From Candidatus Magasanikiibacteriota bacterium (lineage in GTDB: Bacteria > Patescibacteriota > Patescibacteriia > Magasanikbacterales > GWA2-37-8): a stretch of 19,946 nt of DNA. Shown here one piece after another: positions 6,091 through 13,500 of the stretch. Made by a program: the position numbers and the translations under genes. Every line of letters begins with the position of its first letter. The first letter of the stretch is position 1. The notes beneath the pieces were generated by a model that saw only the letters and a program-made list of their open reading frames with translations, was not told the DNA's origin and searched no databases. The stretch is taken from positions 1-19,946 of the forward strand of contig CAINUM010000072.1 in assembly GCA_903853785.1 (NCBI GenBank). Reading direction: 5' to 3'.

Positions 6091-6905
6091 AGTATTCGAT
6101 CTAAACCAGCCAAATCTTTTATTATTTTTAGTTTGCAATTTGGCAAATATTTTTTTGCCAAATTTATAATTTTTTGACTTTGGGTTGGGTCGATCTCAAA
6201 TAATATTAGGAGTTTTTTGTTGTAAAAAATTTTTGATATTTGGGCTAGGAGTTGACGATATAAAGCTAAACCTTCCTCGTCTGCCACTAAAGCTATTAGC
6301 GGTTCTTTTTGTATGGTTGGTTCGTGTTTTACCTGGTCAGATGTGAGATAGGGTAAATTTGCGGTAATAATAATTTCATCAAAAGTTTTATAGTCACGAC
6401 CGAGTATTTTTGTCATTAAACTACTTTGTATTAATTCAATTTTTACATTGTGTTTAGCAATATTTTTTTTTGCTACTTTTAATGCCAAATTAGAAATATC
6501 TAAGGCAATTGTTGAAAGGTTTATTTCATTATTTTTTAAAATAGAAATAGGTATACAACCACAGCCAGTTCCAACGTCAATCAGTAATATTTTTTTTGCA
6601 GAATTTTCAATCTCAGATAATACTTCTTCTACTATCAGTTCTGTTTCAGGGCGGGGGATTAAAACATGTTTATTTACAAAAAATTCAATCCCAAAAAATT
6701 CTTTTTTATGAATTATTGTTGCTACCGAATATCCCTGTTTTAACAAAAATAAACAATAAATAAAATACCAGTATTGAAATAAATCAAGCTGGTATTCTGG
6801 GTGGGTGAGTACAAAAACCTTATCTTTGTGAATAATATTTGCCAACAACAAATCAGTTTCAGTAGTTGGTTTTTTTAGAATGTTTTTTATAGAAAGATTA
6901 AACAT
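6075..6905 (-). CDS. prmC: Release factor glutamine methyltransferase PrmC (HemK)
   Basis: PrmC methylates the glutamine of the GGQ motif in peptide-chain release factors, using SAM. From the ATG at 6905 the protein has 276 residues, normal for the family. It shows the PrmC signature VLIPRPETE (81-89), the SAM-binding loop DVGTGCG (110-116), and the catalytic tetrapeptide at 183-186. This reads N-L-P-Y instead of the usual N-P-P-Y. An in-frame ATG at 6932 would add nine residues (MKKTTKKQT) overlapping prfA. I prefer 6905, where ATGTTTAA overlaps the prfA stop by 8 nt, a typical arrangement for coupled translation. Placement directly after prfA, whose product is its substrate, supports the assignment. 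The stop is TGA. Confidence 0.93.
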   Translation of the reverse strand: MFNLSIKNILKKPTTETDLLLANIIHKDKVFVLTHPEYQLDLFQYWYFIYCLFLLKQGYSVATIIHKKEFFGIEFFVNKHVLIPRPETELIVEEVLSEIENSAKKILLIDVGTGCGCIPISILKNNEINLSTIALDISNLALKVAKKNIAKHNVKIELIQSSLMTKILGRDYKTFDEIIITANLPYLTSDQVKHEPTIQKEPLIALVADEEGLALYRQLLAQISKIFYNKKLLILFEIDPTQSQKIINLAKKYLPNCKLKIIKDLAGLDRILKIST

Positions 6906-7959
6906 TGTCTGTTTCTTTGTAGTCTTCTTCACGTAAAGCGAGGGTGATTTGTTCTAGCTCACCATCTAAAATATTATTGATGTTGTTCCAGTTTTGGTGA
7001 ATGCGGTGATCGGTAATACGATCTTGAGGAAAATTGTATGTGCGAATTTTTTCACTGCGATCGCCAGTACCAATTTGTGATTTACGCTTATCAGACATTT
7101 CTTTTTCGTGTTTTTCTCTTTCGATCTCATATAGACGAGAACGCAATACTTTCATCGCTTTGTCTTTGTTGGCAGTTTGTGATCGCTCATCCTGACATTG
7201 TACAATTGCTCCTGTAGGAATATGAACGATACGTACTGCGGAGTAGGTAGTATTAACACTTTGTCCGCCGTTTCCACCGGCACAAAATGTATCGATACGT
7301 AAATCTTTGGCTTCAATTTTAAATTCAACCTCGTCAATTTCAGGCATCACTGCTACGGTAGTAGTAGAGGTGTGAATGCGTCCTGCTTTCTCTGTATCAG
7401 GAACGCGCTGCACACGATGTACACCCATTTCGTATTTTAAATCTTTGTAAACATAATGGCCCTTGATAGAAAAAATAATTTCTTTATAACCACCAATTCC
7501 AATTCGGTTGATATCAATAATATCTACTTTCCATCCCTTTTTTTCCGCGTAGCGTGAATACATCCGGAATAATTCGGCGGCAAATAAAGCAGACTCATCA
7601 CCACCCACACCTGCACGGATTTCCACAATCACATTTTTCTTATCCATCGGGTCGTGAGGACGAGTCATTTCGGATAGTTCGGCTTCCAAAGACGAAATTT
7701 TCGTTTTTAATTCTTCGATTTCACTTTGAGTGAGTTGTTTCATTTCCTCGTCAGTTTCAGTAAGGATCATTTTTTCAGATTGAGCCAAGTCGATTTCCGA
7801 TTTTTCTAAATCAAAGATTTTATCTTTAACAATTTGCAGCTCACTATATTCTTGAGATACTTCTTTAAGTTTGTTGGAATCGTTAAGAATGGCCGGATCT
7901 TGCAGTTCCGCCTCTAATTTGATGTATTTATTTTTAATATCAATGTATTTTTGAATCAT
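6898..7959 (-). CDS. prfA: Peptide chain release factor 1 (RF1)
   Basis: RF1 reads UAA and UAG stop codons in the ribosomal A site and triggers release of the peptide. The 353-residue protein has the coiled-coil N-terminal domain (about 1-105), the codon-recognition region with a PxT-type tripeptide (P187-D188-T189 in RVPDTEKAGRIHTS, where RF2 would have SPF), and the catalytic G231-G232-Q233 in GGNGGQSVNTTYSAVRI. The glutamine is the residue PrmC methylates. The usual RF1 context is SGAGGQHVN; GNGGQSVN is a mild variant. It follows rpmE after a hairpin, so it may have its own promoter, and its stop overlaps the prmC start. No Shine-Dalgarno sequence precedes the ATG. Confidence 0.96.
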   Translation of the reverse strand: MIQKYIDIKNKYIKLEAELQDPAILNDSNKLKEVSQEYSELQIVKDKIFDLEKSEIDLAQSEKMILTETDEEMKQLTQSEIEELKTKISSLEAELSEMTRPHDPMDKKNVIVEIRAGVGGDESALFAAELFRMYSRYAEKKGWKVDIIDINRIGIGGYKEIIFSIKGHYVYKDLKYEMGVHRVQRVPDTEKAGRIHTSTTTVAVMPEIDEVEFKIEAKDLRIDTFCAGGNGGQSVNTTYSAVRIVHIPTGAIVQCQDERSQTANKDKAMKVLRSRLYEIEREKHEKEMSDKRKSQIGTGDRSEKIRTYNFPQDRITDHRIHQNWNNINNILDGELEQITLALREEDYKETDNV

Positions 7960-8001
7960 ACCGATTGTATTAGGAGCTTCTAATATAGCTTATTTTGGAT
8001 A

Positions 8002-8007
8002 ATTATA
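8002..8007 (-). promoter_or_regulatory. Possible -10 element for prfA-prmC
   Basis: TATAAT on the minus strand (8007-8002) would start transcription near 7995, about 35 nt before the prfA ATG. No good -35 is present (TTGCTT at a 15-bp spacing is the best), so the strength is uncertain; it would matter if the hairpin after rpmE terminates efficiently. Confidence 0.3.
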
Positions 8008-8010
8008 CAA

Positions 8011-8051
8011 AAAAACAGACCAAAGCAAAAAAGCTAAAATGGTCTGTTTTT
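8011..8051 (-). terminator. Hairpin terminator after rpmE
   Basis: AAAAACAGACCA (8011-8022) and TGGTCTGTTTTT (8040-8051) form a perfect 12-bp stem around a 17-nt loop that can itself fold weakly (AGC/GCT). On the minus strand the stem is followed by a run of T (TGTTTTTTTG), as expected for a terminator or partial attenuator before prfA. Confidence 0.75.
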
Positions 8052-8058
8052 GGAATTG

Positions 8059-8349
8059 TTAAGCTTTAGCTGCTTTTTTTGCAACTTTTTTAGCGGCGGA
8101 TTCAGCCTTCTTTACTTTTTTGCCTTTGCGACCAGCGGCTGCAGCAGCAACTTTACTAACTTTTTCTTGATATTTCTCTACGCGGCGGGCAGTATCAACA
8201 AATTTCTGTTTTCCAGTATAGAAAGGATGGCATTGGTTGCATAATTCAACGCGGATTTCTTTCATAGTACTGCCAGTGGTAAAAGTCTTGCCACAAGCGC
8301 AGGATACTACACAGTCTTCGTTATATTCTGGATGAATCTTCTTTTTCAT
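8059..8349 (-). CDS. rpmE: Large-subunit ribosomal protein bL31, zinc-binding type
   Basis: The protein of 96 residues begins MKKKIHPEYNEDCVVSCACG, the classic bL31 N-terminus. It keeps the four cysteines of the zinc-bound form: C17, C19, C37 and C40, with CNQCHPFYTGKQKFVDTARRVEKY completing the family signature to about residue 60. bL31 bridges the central protuberance of the large subunit and the head of the small one. Residues 62-96 are an unusual extension of Ala and Lys (AAAAAGRKGKKVKK...), making the protein longer than the usual 65-75 residues. It is the first gene of the rpmE-prfA-prmC cluster and has a strong promoter but no Shine-Dalgarno sequence. Confidence 0.95.
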   Translation of the reverse strand: MKKKIHPEYNEDCVVSCACGKTFTTGSTMKEIRVELCNQCHPFYTGKQKFVDTARRVEKYQEKVSKVAAAAAGRKGKKVKKAESAAKKVAKKAAKA

Positions 8350-8413
8350 AGTTTTAAAATTTGATTTTAAAAAGGTTTTATTAAAAAAGATGGTTTTTCT
8401 TAATATGGCTAGA

Positions 8414-8441
8414 ATTATAGCAGATTATCTAAAAAAGTCAA
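8414..8441 (-). promoter_or_regulatory. Promoter of rpmE
   Basis: On the minus strand TTGACT (8441-8436), 16 bp, then TATAAT (8419-8414), with TGC directly before the -10 (extended -10). Predicted start near 8407 and a leader of about 58 nt that is rich in T and A. Confidence 0.75.
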
Positions 8442-8477
8442 CACCCTAGACCCTTAGCCTTGATTTTGAATTAAAAC

Positions 8478-8506
8478 TTGACTAATCAGCGCAGTTAGTA
8501 TATAAT
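8478..8506 (+). promoter_or_regulatory. Strong promoter of rpsB-tsf
   Basis: TTGACT (8478-8483), an exact 17-bp spacer and consensus TATAAT (8501-8506), with an AT-rich stretch upstream (GAATTAAAAC). Predicted start is about 8513. It is divergent from the rpmE promoter, with about 36 bp between the two -35 boxes. Confidence 0.85.
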
Positions 8507-8512
8507 CCGACC

Positions 8513-8614
8513 ATCTTTTAATCACTCATTCGCTCACTTTTTTTCCTCCCCCGACCACTCGGTGGGTGAGAGCGAAGAGGCAATAACTCCCTTAATAGGG
8601 AAGATAAGGAAAAT
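8513..8614 (+). promoter_or_regulatory. Structured 5' leader of rpsB, possible uS2 autoregulatory element
   Basis: The roughly 100-nt leader can form an outer stem CTCAC (8533-8537)/GTGAG (8566-8570), an inner hairpin CCAC (8555-8558)/GTGG (8562-8565), and a hairpin TCCC (8588-8591)/GGGA (8598-8601). The ribosome-binding site AAGGA (8606-8610) is 4 nt before the ATG. TTTTCCT (8541-8547), in the loop of the outer stem, is exactly complementary to AGGAAAA (8607-8613), so it could mask the site in a pseudoknot. Autoregulation of rpsB by uS2 through its leader is known in bacteria; that this one works so is inference. Confidence 0.5.
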
Positions 8615-9463
8615 ATGACACAGATCCCATCCATGATGGACTTACTAAAGTCCGGCATGCACTTCGGCCATCAGAAATCACGCTGGCACCCTAAAATGAA
8701 GCCATATATTTTTGGCGTTCGTAATGGTGTTCATATCGTTGATTTGGAACGCACTGTAGAACAGTTGGAGACAGCCTTGGCTTACGTCAAAGGATTGGCT
8801 GCAACCGGAAAAACTGTTTTGTTTGTAGGAACTAAACGCCAAGCTCAGCCATTGGTAAAAGCAGCTGCTGAAAGTTGTGGAATGCCATTTTTGACTGAAC
8901 GCTGGATTGGTGGTTTGCTTACCAACTTTGATGAAACAAAACAACGTATTAAGAAATACAAGAATTTAAAATTACAGATTGCTAGTGGTGAAATTGAAAA
9001 ATATACTAAAAAAGAACAAATTGATTTGGTAAAATCAGTAGCTAAAATGGATCGCTATTTGGCTGGTTTGACAAATTTAGACAAGATGCCAGACGCAATG
9101 TATATTATTGATATGCGCGTTTGTAAGACTGCTGTAAACGAAGGTTTGCGCACAAATGTACCAATTATCGGTGTGTGTGATACAAATGTAAATCCAGATC
9201 AAGCAACTTTTGTTATTCCTGCAAATGATGATGCTGTAAATTCAATCAGAGTTATTTCTGATTTGATGGCTGAAGCTATCAACGAAGGAAAGGCAGATTG
9301 GGAAAAGAATAAAATTGCTCAAGAAAAAGACTTCAAAAAAGCAGAAGTAAAACCTGCTTATGTAGAAAAAACTGTAACTGAAAAAGCACCAGCAAAAGCT
9401 GCAGATGCTAAACCAGTTGTAAAAAAGGAACGTCGTGCAATGACAAAAGAATCTAGTATCTAA
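8615..9463 (+). CDS. rpsB: Small-subunit ribosomal protein uS2
   Basis: uS2 sits on the back of the 30S subunit and helps recruit bS1 and mRNA in well-studied bacteria. The 282-residue protein has both family signatures: the N-terminal GMHFGHQKSRWHPKMKPYIFG and the C-terminal PIIGVCDTNVNPDQATFVIPANDDA, with the coiled-coil insertion (about 105-155) between them. After about residue 230 a low-complexity tail of Lys, Ala and Pro extends the protein by some 45 residues. The start is supported by AAGGA at 8606-8610, one of the few recognisable ribosome-binding sites in the window. It is followed by tsf, the common rpsB-tsf operon. Confidence 0.97.
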   Translation: MTQIPSMMDLLKSGMHFGHQKSRWHPKMKPYIFGVRNGVHIVDLERTVEQLETALAYVKGLAATGKTVLFVGTKRQAQPLVKAAAESCGMPFLTERWIGGLLTNFDETKQRIKKYKNLKLQIASGEIEKYTKKEQIDLVKSVAKMDRYLAGLTNLDKMPDAMYIIDMRVCKTAVNEGLRTNVPIIGVCDTNVNPDQATFVIPANDDAVNSIRVISDLMAEAINEGKADWEKNKIAQEKDFKKAEVKPAYVEKTVTEKAPAKAADAKPVVKKERRAMTKESSI

Positions 9464-9472
9464 ATTATTTTT

Positions 9473-9492
9473 ATTCCCGTGAAAGCGGGGAT
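9473..9492 (+). terminator. Weak hairpin between rpsB and tsf, possible attenuator
   Basis: ATTCCCGT (9473-9480) pairs with GCGGGGAT (9485-9492), including two G-U pairs, around a GAAA tetraloop. Only a few T follow, so it is more likely a partial terminator or RNA-processing/stability element that reduces tsf relative to rpsB. It resembles the hairpin after rplY. Confidence 0.45.
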
Positions 9493-9508
9493 TTAATCCT
9501 TACATTAT

Positions 9509-10381
9509 ATGTCAATAACAGCAGCTGATATCGCCAAACTCCGCGCCGCCACTGGCGCTGGTATGATGGATTGTAAAAATGCGATGGTTGAAGCCGAAGG
9601 CGACATGGAAAAAGCCGCCGACCTTTTACGTAAAAAAGGTATTTTAAAGGCTGCTAAACGCGCAGATAAAGTTGCCAGTGAGGGTGTTGTGGTTGCAAGT
9701 TTAAGTTCAGATAGTAAAACTGGCGCTTTGGTGGAAGTGAACTGCGAAACAGATTTTGTTTCTGGCAGTGAAGATTTTATAAAGTTTGCCAACGAAGTAG
9801 TTGGTTTGGTTGCCAAAGAGAATCCAGCTGATGAAGCTGCGTTGAACTCTTTAAAATTGACTTCTGGTGAAACTATTACTGAAGCCGTTGGTGAGCTTGG
9901 TTTAAAATTGGGAGAAAAAATTTCCATCCGCAGATTTGTACGCTACCAGACCGATGGTTTGGTTGCTACTTATCTACATGGAAAGAAGATTGGTATCATG
10001 TTGGAACTAGCCGGTGGAAACGCCACTGTTGGTACTGATGTAGCAATGCATATTGCAGCTACAAATCCAAAATGTCTCGATCGTACTTCTATCGACCCAG
10101 CTTTGGTTGAGAAAGAAAGAGAAATCTATATTGATCAGCTAAAACAACAAGGCAAACCAGAAAACATGATTGAAAACATCGTTAAAGGTAAATTGGATAA
10201 ATACTATGCAGAAGTTTGTTTGGTAGAACAACCATTTATCAAAAACGAAGAAATCAAGATTGAAAAATTGTTGGCAGACAACGGTGCCACATTGGTGCGT
10301 TTTACTCGCTTTGAACTTGGTGAAGGTTTTGAAAAAGTAGTCAAGAACTTTGCAGACGAAGTAGCGGAACAATTGAAATAA
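9509..10381 (+). CDS. tsf: Elongation factor Ts
   Basis: EF-Ts is the nucleotide-exchange factor that regenerates EF-Tu-GTP during translation. The 290-residue protein shows the N-terminal UBA-like domain (KLRAATGAGMMDCKNAMVEA, about 8-27) and the conserved T81-D82-F83-V84 motif that inserts next to the EF-Tu nucleotide site. Two core subdomains follow, including MHIAATNPKCL and the C-terminal helix. Length is within the normal range. The gene follows rpsB by 45 nt, with a weak hairpin in between and no clear own promoter or Shine-Dalgarno sequence. A strong terminator follows. Confidence 0.97.
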   Translation: MSITAADIAKLRAATGAGMMDCKNAMVEAEGDMEKAADLLRKKGILKAAKRADKVASEGVVVASLSSDSKTGALVEVNCETDFVSGSEDFIKFANEVVGLVAKENPADEAALNSLKLTSGETITEAVGELGLKLGEKISIRRFVRYQTDGLVATYLHGKKIGIMLELAGGNATVGTDVAMHIAATNPKCLDRTSIDPALVEKEREIYIDQLKQQGKPENMIENIVKGKLDKYYAEVCLVEQPFIKNEEIKIEKLLADNGATLVRFTRFELGEGFEKVVKNFADEVAEQLK

Positions 10382-10399
10382 AAAAACAAAAAAAATTTC

Positions 10400-10430
10400 A
10401 AAACAACCCTCTCAAAAAGAGGGTTGTTTT
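10400..10430 (+). terminator. Terminator of the rpsB-tsf operon
   Basis: AAAACAACCCTCT (10400-10412) and AGAGGGTTGTTTT (10418-10430) form a perfect 13-bp stem with a 5-nt loop ending in TTTT. The stem arms resemble those of the terminator at 17554-17582. Confidence 0.85.
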
Positions 10431-10433
10431 AGT

Positions 10434-10459
10434 TGTGGATAAGCCACCCCCCCCCACAA
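10434..10459. other. DnaA-box consensus next to a C9 tract and small inverted repeats
   Basis: TGTGGATAA (10434-10442) is the exact complement of the DnaA-box consensus TTATCCACA. It is followed by nine consecutive C (10447-10455). GTGG (10435-10438) can pair with CCAC (10444-10447), or TTGTGG (10433-10438) with CCACAA (10454-10459), so two exclusive hairpins are possible. The element lies between the tsf terminator and the surface-protein promoter. A function is not shown. Confidence 0.4.
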
Positions 10460-10469
10460 GATATAATGT

Positions 10470-10499
10470 TTGAATTGTGTTATAATGTAATCATATAAT
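10470..10499 (+). promoter_or_regulatory. Promoter region of the giant surface-protein gene
   Basis: TTGAAT (10470-10475), 18 bp, then TATAAT (10494-10499), predicting a start near 10506 and a leader of about 18 nt. Two further TATAAT copies at 10462-10467 and 10481-10486 lack good -35 boxes but could serve as alternative starts. No Shine-Dalgarno sequence precedes the ATG at 10524. Confidence 0.6.
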
Positions 10500-10523
10500 G
10501 TATTAAAATATTTCAAATTTTTT

Positions 10524-13500
10524 ATGTTTAAAATAAGCTACTGGATTAATTGGATTGAAAAAATTAATTTTAAGAAAAATATTATTACATCAACGCTCTT
10601 TGTCGGCGTTTTTTTGTTTGCAATGTTTGGGGTGAATGTGGGGCAGGCGAGTGCAACTACGTATTCAGTTTGTTCGTCGGGTTGCGCGTTTACTACAATT
10701 ACCAACGCTCAAAATGCATCCATAACAGGTGATACTATAAATGTTAAATCAAATTACAATGCCACGAGTACTGATTTTGCAGGAAATTTTGAATTAAGTA
10801 GAAATTTAAATTGCGACTCTAATGTAAACCTTAGTGTCGTAAGTAGCACGCAATTACAATTACAAATTGCATTCGGTGTCAGTGGTCTTTCTATCAATAA
10901 TTGTACTTTTGGAAATATTGCGATCAATGCATCTGGAGCATCAAGCAACATTAATATTTCAGATAATATTTTTACAGGTTCTTCAACCATATATTTAAAA
11001 GAAATGGTGGGACAAGTAGTGACCTCACCGATAATTTCTGGAAATTCCGGATTGAATGGTCTATTTTTGGAAAATGTCTCATCTGGATTAGTAACAAACA
11101 ATACATTTCATCTGATAGACGGGGTTTTCACTTCATTTAATAGTGGCACCTCACTTTCTTTGGTAAATAGTAATAATGTTACGATCAGTGGAAACGATTT
11201 TGAATTATCGTATAGTAACAGTTCAATAAACCTTAGCGCTTTTACTGCAAATATTTCAAATATTGAGATTTCCAGTAATACCTTTCATTTAACTAATTCT
11301 GTAACGTTTAGTGGAATGGCTAATTTTATTGGTGGCCATGGTAATAATTATTCAGTTCAAAATATAAATATTAATCATAATTATTTTAACTTCAGCAATA
11401 GCAGCAATGCATTTGTTGCTATTAATTATTTTCCACAAAGTTCTCTGTTGACCCATAATACGTTTTATGGAATCAGCGCTAGTCCTGACGGTAGTGGTGA
11501 TTCATATCCCGTTGTATTTTTGAACGCAAATGGTTTTGGTGTATTCGTCACATCAACATATAACCTTTTTTACAATACATCAAGTTCAAATAGTAATGCG
11601 GACGGTTTTCATTTAAAAAATACTAGTGGAGAGATCGTACATTTATATTCAGATCACGATGGTTTTTACAATTATGAAAATAATAGTCAAGCTGGTGATG
11701 GTCAAGCTAACCCAAACAGTAAATATGGTATTAAAATAGATCCATCTGATGTAGGGACCGAACATTTGACCTTGTCAGAGGGTGGTAATTCACTCTATGG
11801 TGTTGATCCTATTTTGCGTCTGTTTAATGTGGACAGTACGGATGATCTTTATCCAACTCCATTTAGTACATATTTTAGTTCTAATATTAGTTCTAGTATT
11901 GGTGCATATTCTGCTGTTCGTCGTACTACGATACATGTCGCACAGAGCGGTGTTATAGATTATTCTACGAAAGATATAATTAATAGTCAGCTTGGTGGAA
12001 ATGTAGACTTTTTGAAAAGTGGGGATACTTTGGAATTTGCTGCTGGTACTTTCGACCCAATAGTTATAAATACAACTACATTGGCAACTAGCAGCATAAC
12101 TGTGTCTGGCGCTGGTGCGACTACGATTTTTAATAATACCGGCTCAGGCTCTGGTATTACTTTGAATGGATTTGAAAATTCAACCATAAAAGATTTGTTA
12201 GTTCAAAATGCATCTTCTTCTGAATTGCTTTATACATTGACCAATTCCATGTTTGTTCATGGTGGGCAAACATATAATAAAAGTAGTAATTTTGGTAAAG
12301 GGTTGCCAGATGGGTATTCTGCCGTATATTCCAGCCCAGTATGCAATCCGGGAAATTGGCAGTGGTTAAATTCAAATGCAAACGTAACCTCTATAGTTAA
12401 CGCTACTACAACATCCTGGAATTTAGCATTGGTTATTGGTAGTACAGTTTGGGTTCCAGATGGTTATATTACAAGTTCAGCTGCTTTTGGTGCGGCTTGC
12501 GATAATAATTTTCCTGACGTGTGGGTTAACAATGCTTTTACTTACAGCAATGGAGAGTTTACCTATAATTCTGCTGCAATTATTGCGGCAGGTCTTTCAG
12601 TCTCTAGTACTATTTCTACAAATCCTCCAAGCTTGAGTTTCACAACTACAAATGTGGCTGGCGTAAAATTAATTAATTCCAACAATAATACGGTAGAAAA
12701 TGTAATATCTACCGCCAATAAATATGGTATTTGGTTTGAGGGGAGTTCCACAGAAAACGTTGCGTCGGGCACTGTTTTTTCTAGTAATTTACTATATGAT
12801 GTCTATTCTAGCAGTGATGCACTCACGAGAAATTACCTTTTGAATTCTACTTTTAATACGGCTTCGAGTTCGGTGGTGGGAAATAGCGAAGTTGATATAG
12901 CGTATACTGGAAGAGCGTATGTGACCAACAACGGTGCTCCAGTTGGTGGGGTTGGCGTCGATTTTGTACCATTAAATAGTTTGCCGTCATTTACAGTTCA
13001 TACAACTTCCAGTGGTGATGGTTTTACTCCATATAATCCGATGATCTCATGGGTGATGACTAGTAGCTCACCAAACAATCCAAATGTTGGTGGTTTCAAT
13101 CCATATACCGTTACTGCTAATGCTTATGCTGGGTTATCGGCGTCCAGTACTACTGACAATTTAAGCAGTATGAACAAAACTTTCTATATTGCCATGGAAG
13201 GCAGTTCTGATTTGGGAGGTTGGAATGGAAATTTGCCAGTCGTAAACACAGATTCCAAAACAAAATTATTGTTGGTAAATGGTGTTTATAATTTAGGTTT
13301 TACCAGCTCAACGGCGGACGGTTCATATCATTTATTTTTTACAACTTCCACCAATGGAAGTGCAGGGAGTTGGAGTCAGCCAAATGATGTATTTGGCGTT
13401 GGTATATATCCTAGTGTTGGTAATGGAAAGCCTGACTATGGACTTTTTGACTTACAATATAATAATATTGGTGGATATTTTGGTGCGGTTATTTATGCTA

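Noticed and set aside
6075..7959. Alternative genetic code (TGA read as glycine, as in Gracilibacteria)
   Set aside because: prmC ends at TGA exactly at its expected C-terminus within the terminator, and no conserved protein here requires read-through of TGA.
10434..10520. A replication origin in the gap before the surface-protein gene
   Set aside because: Only one DnaA-box match was seen, without a cluster, without dnaA/dnaN nearby and without a clear unwinding element beyond ordinary promoter AT-richness.
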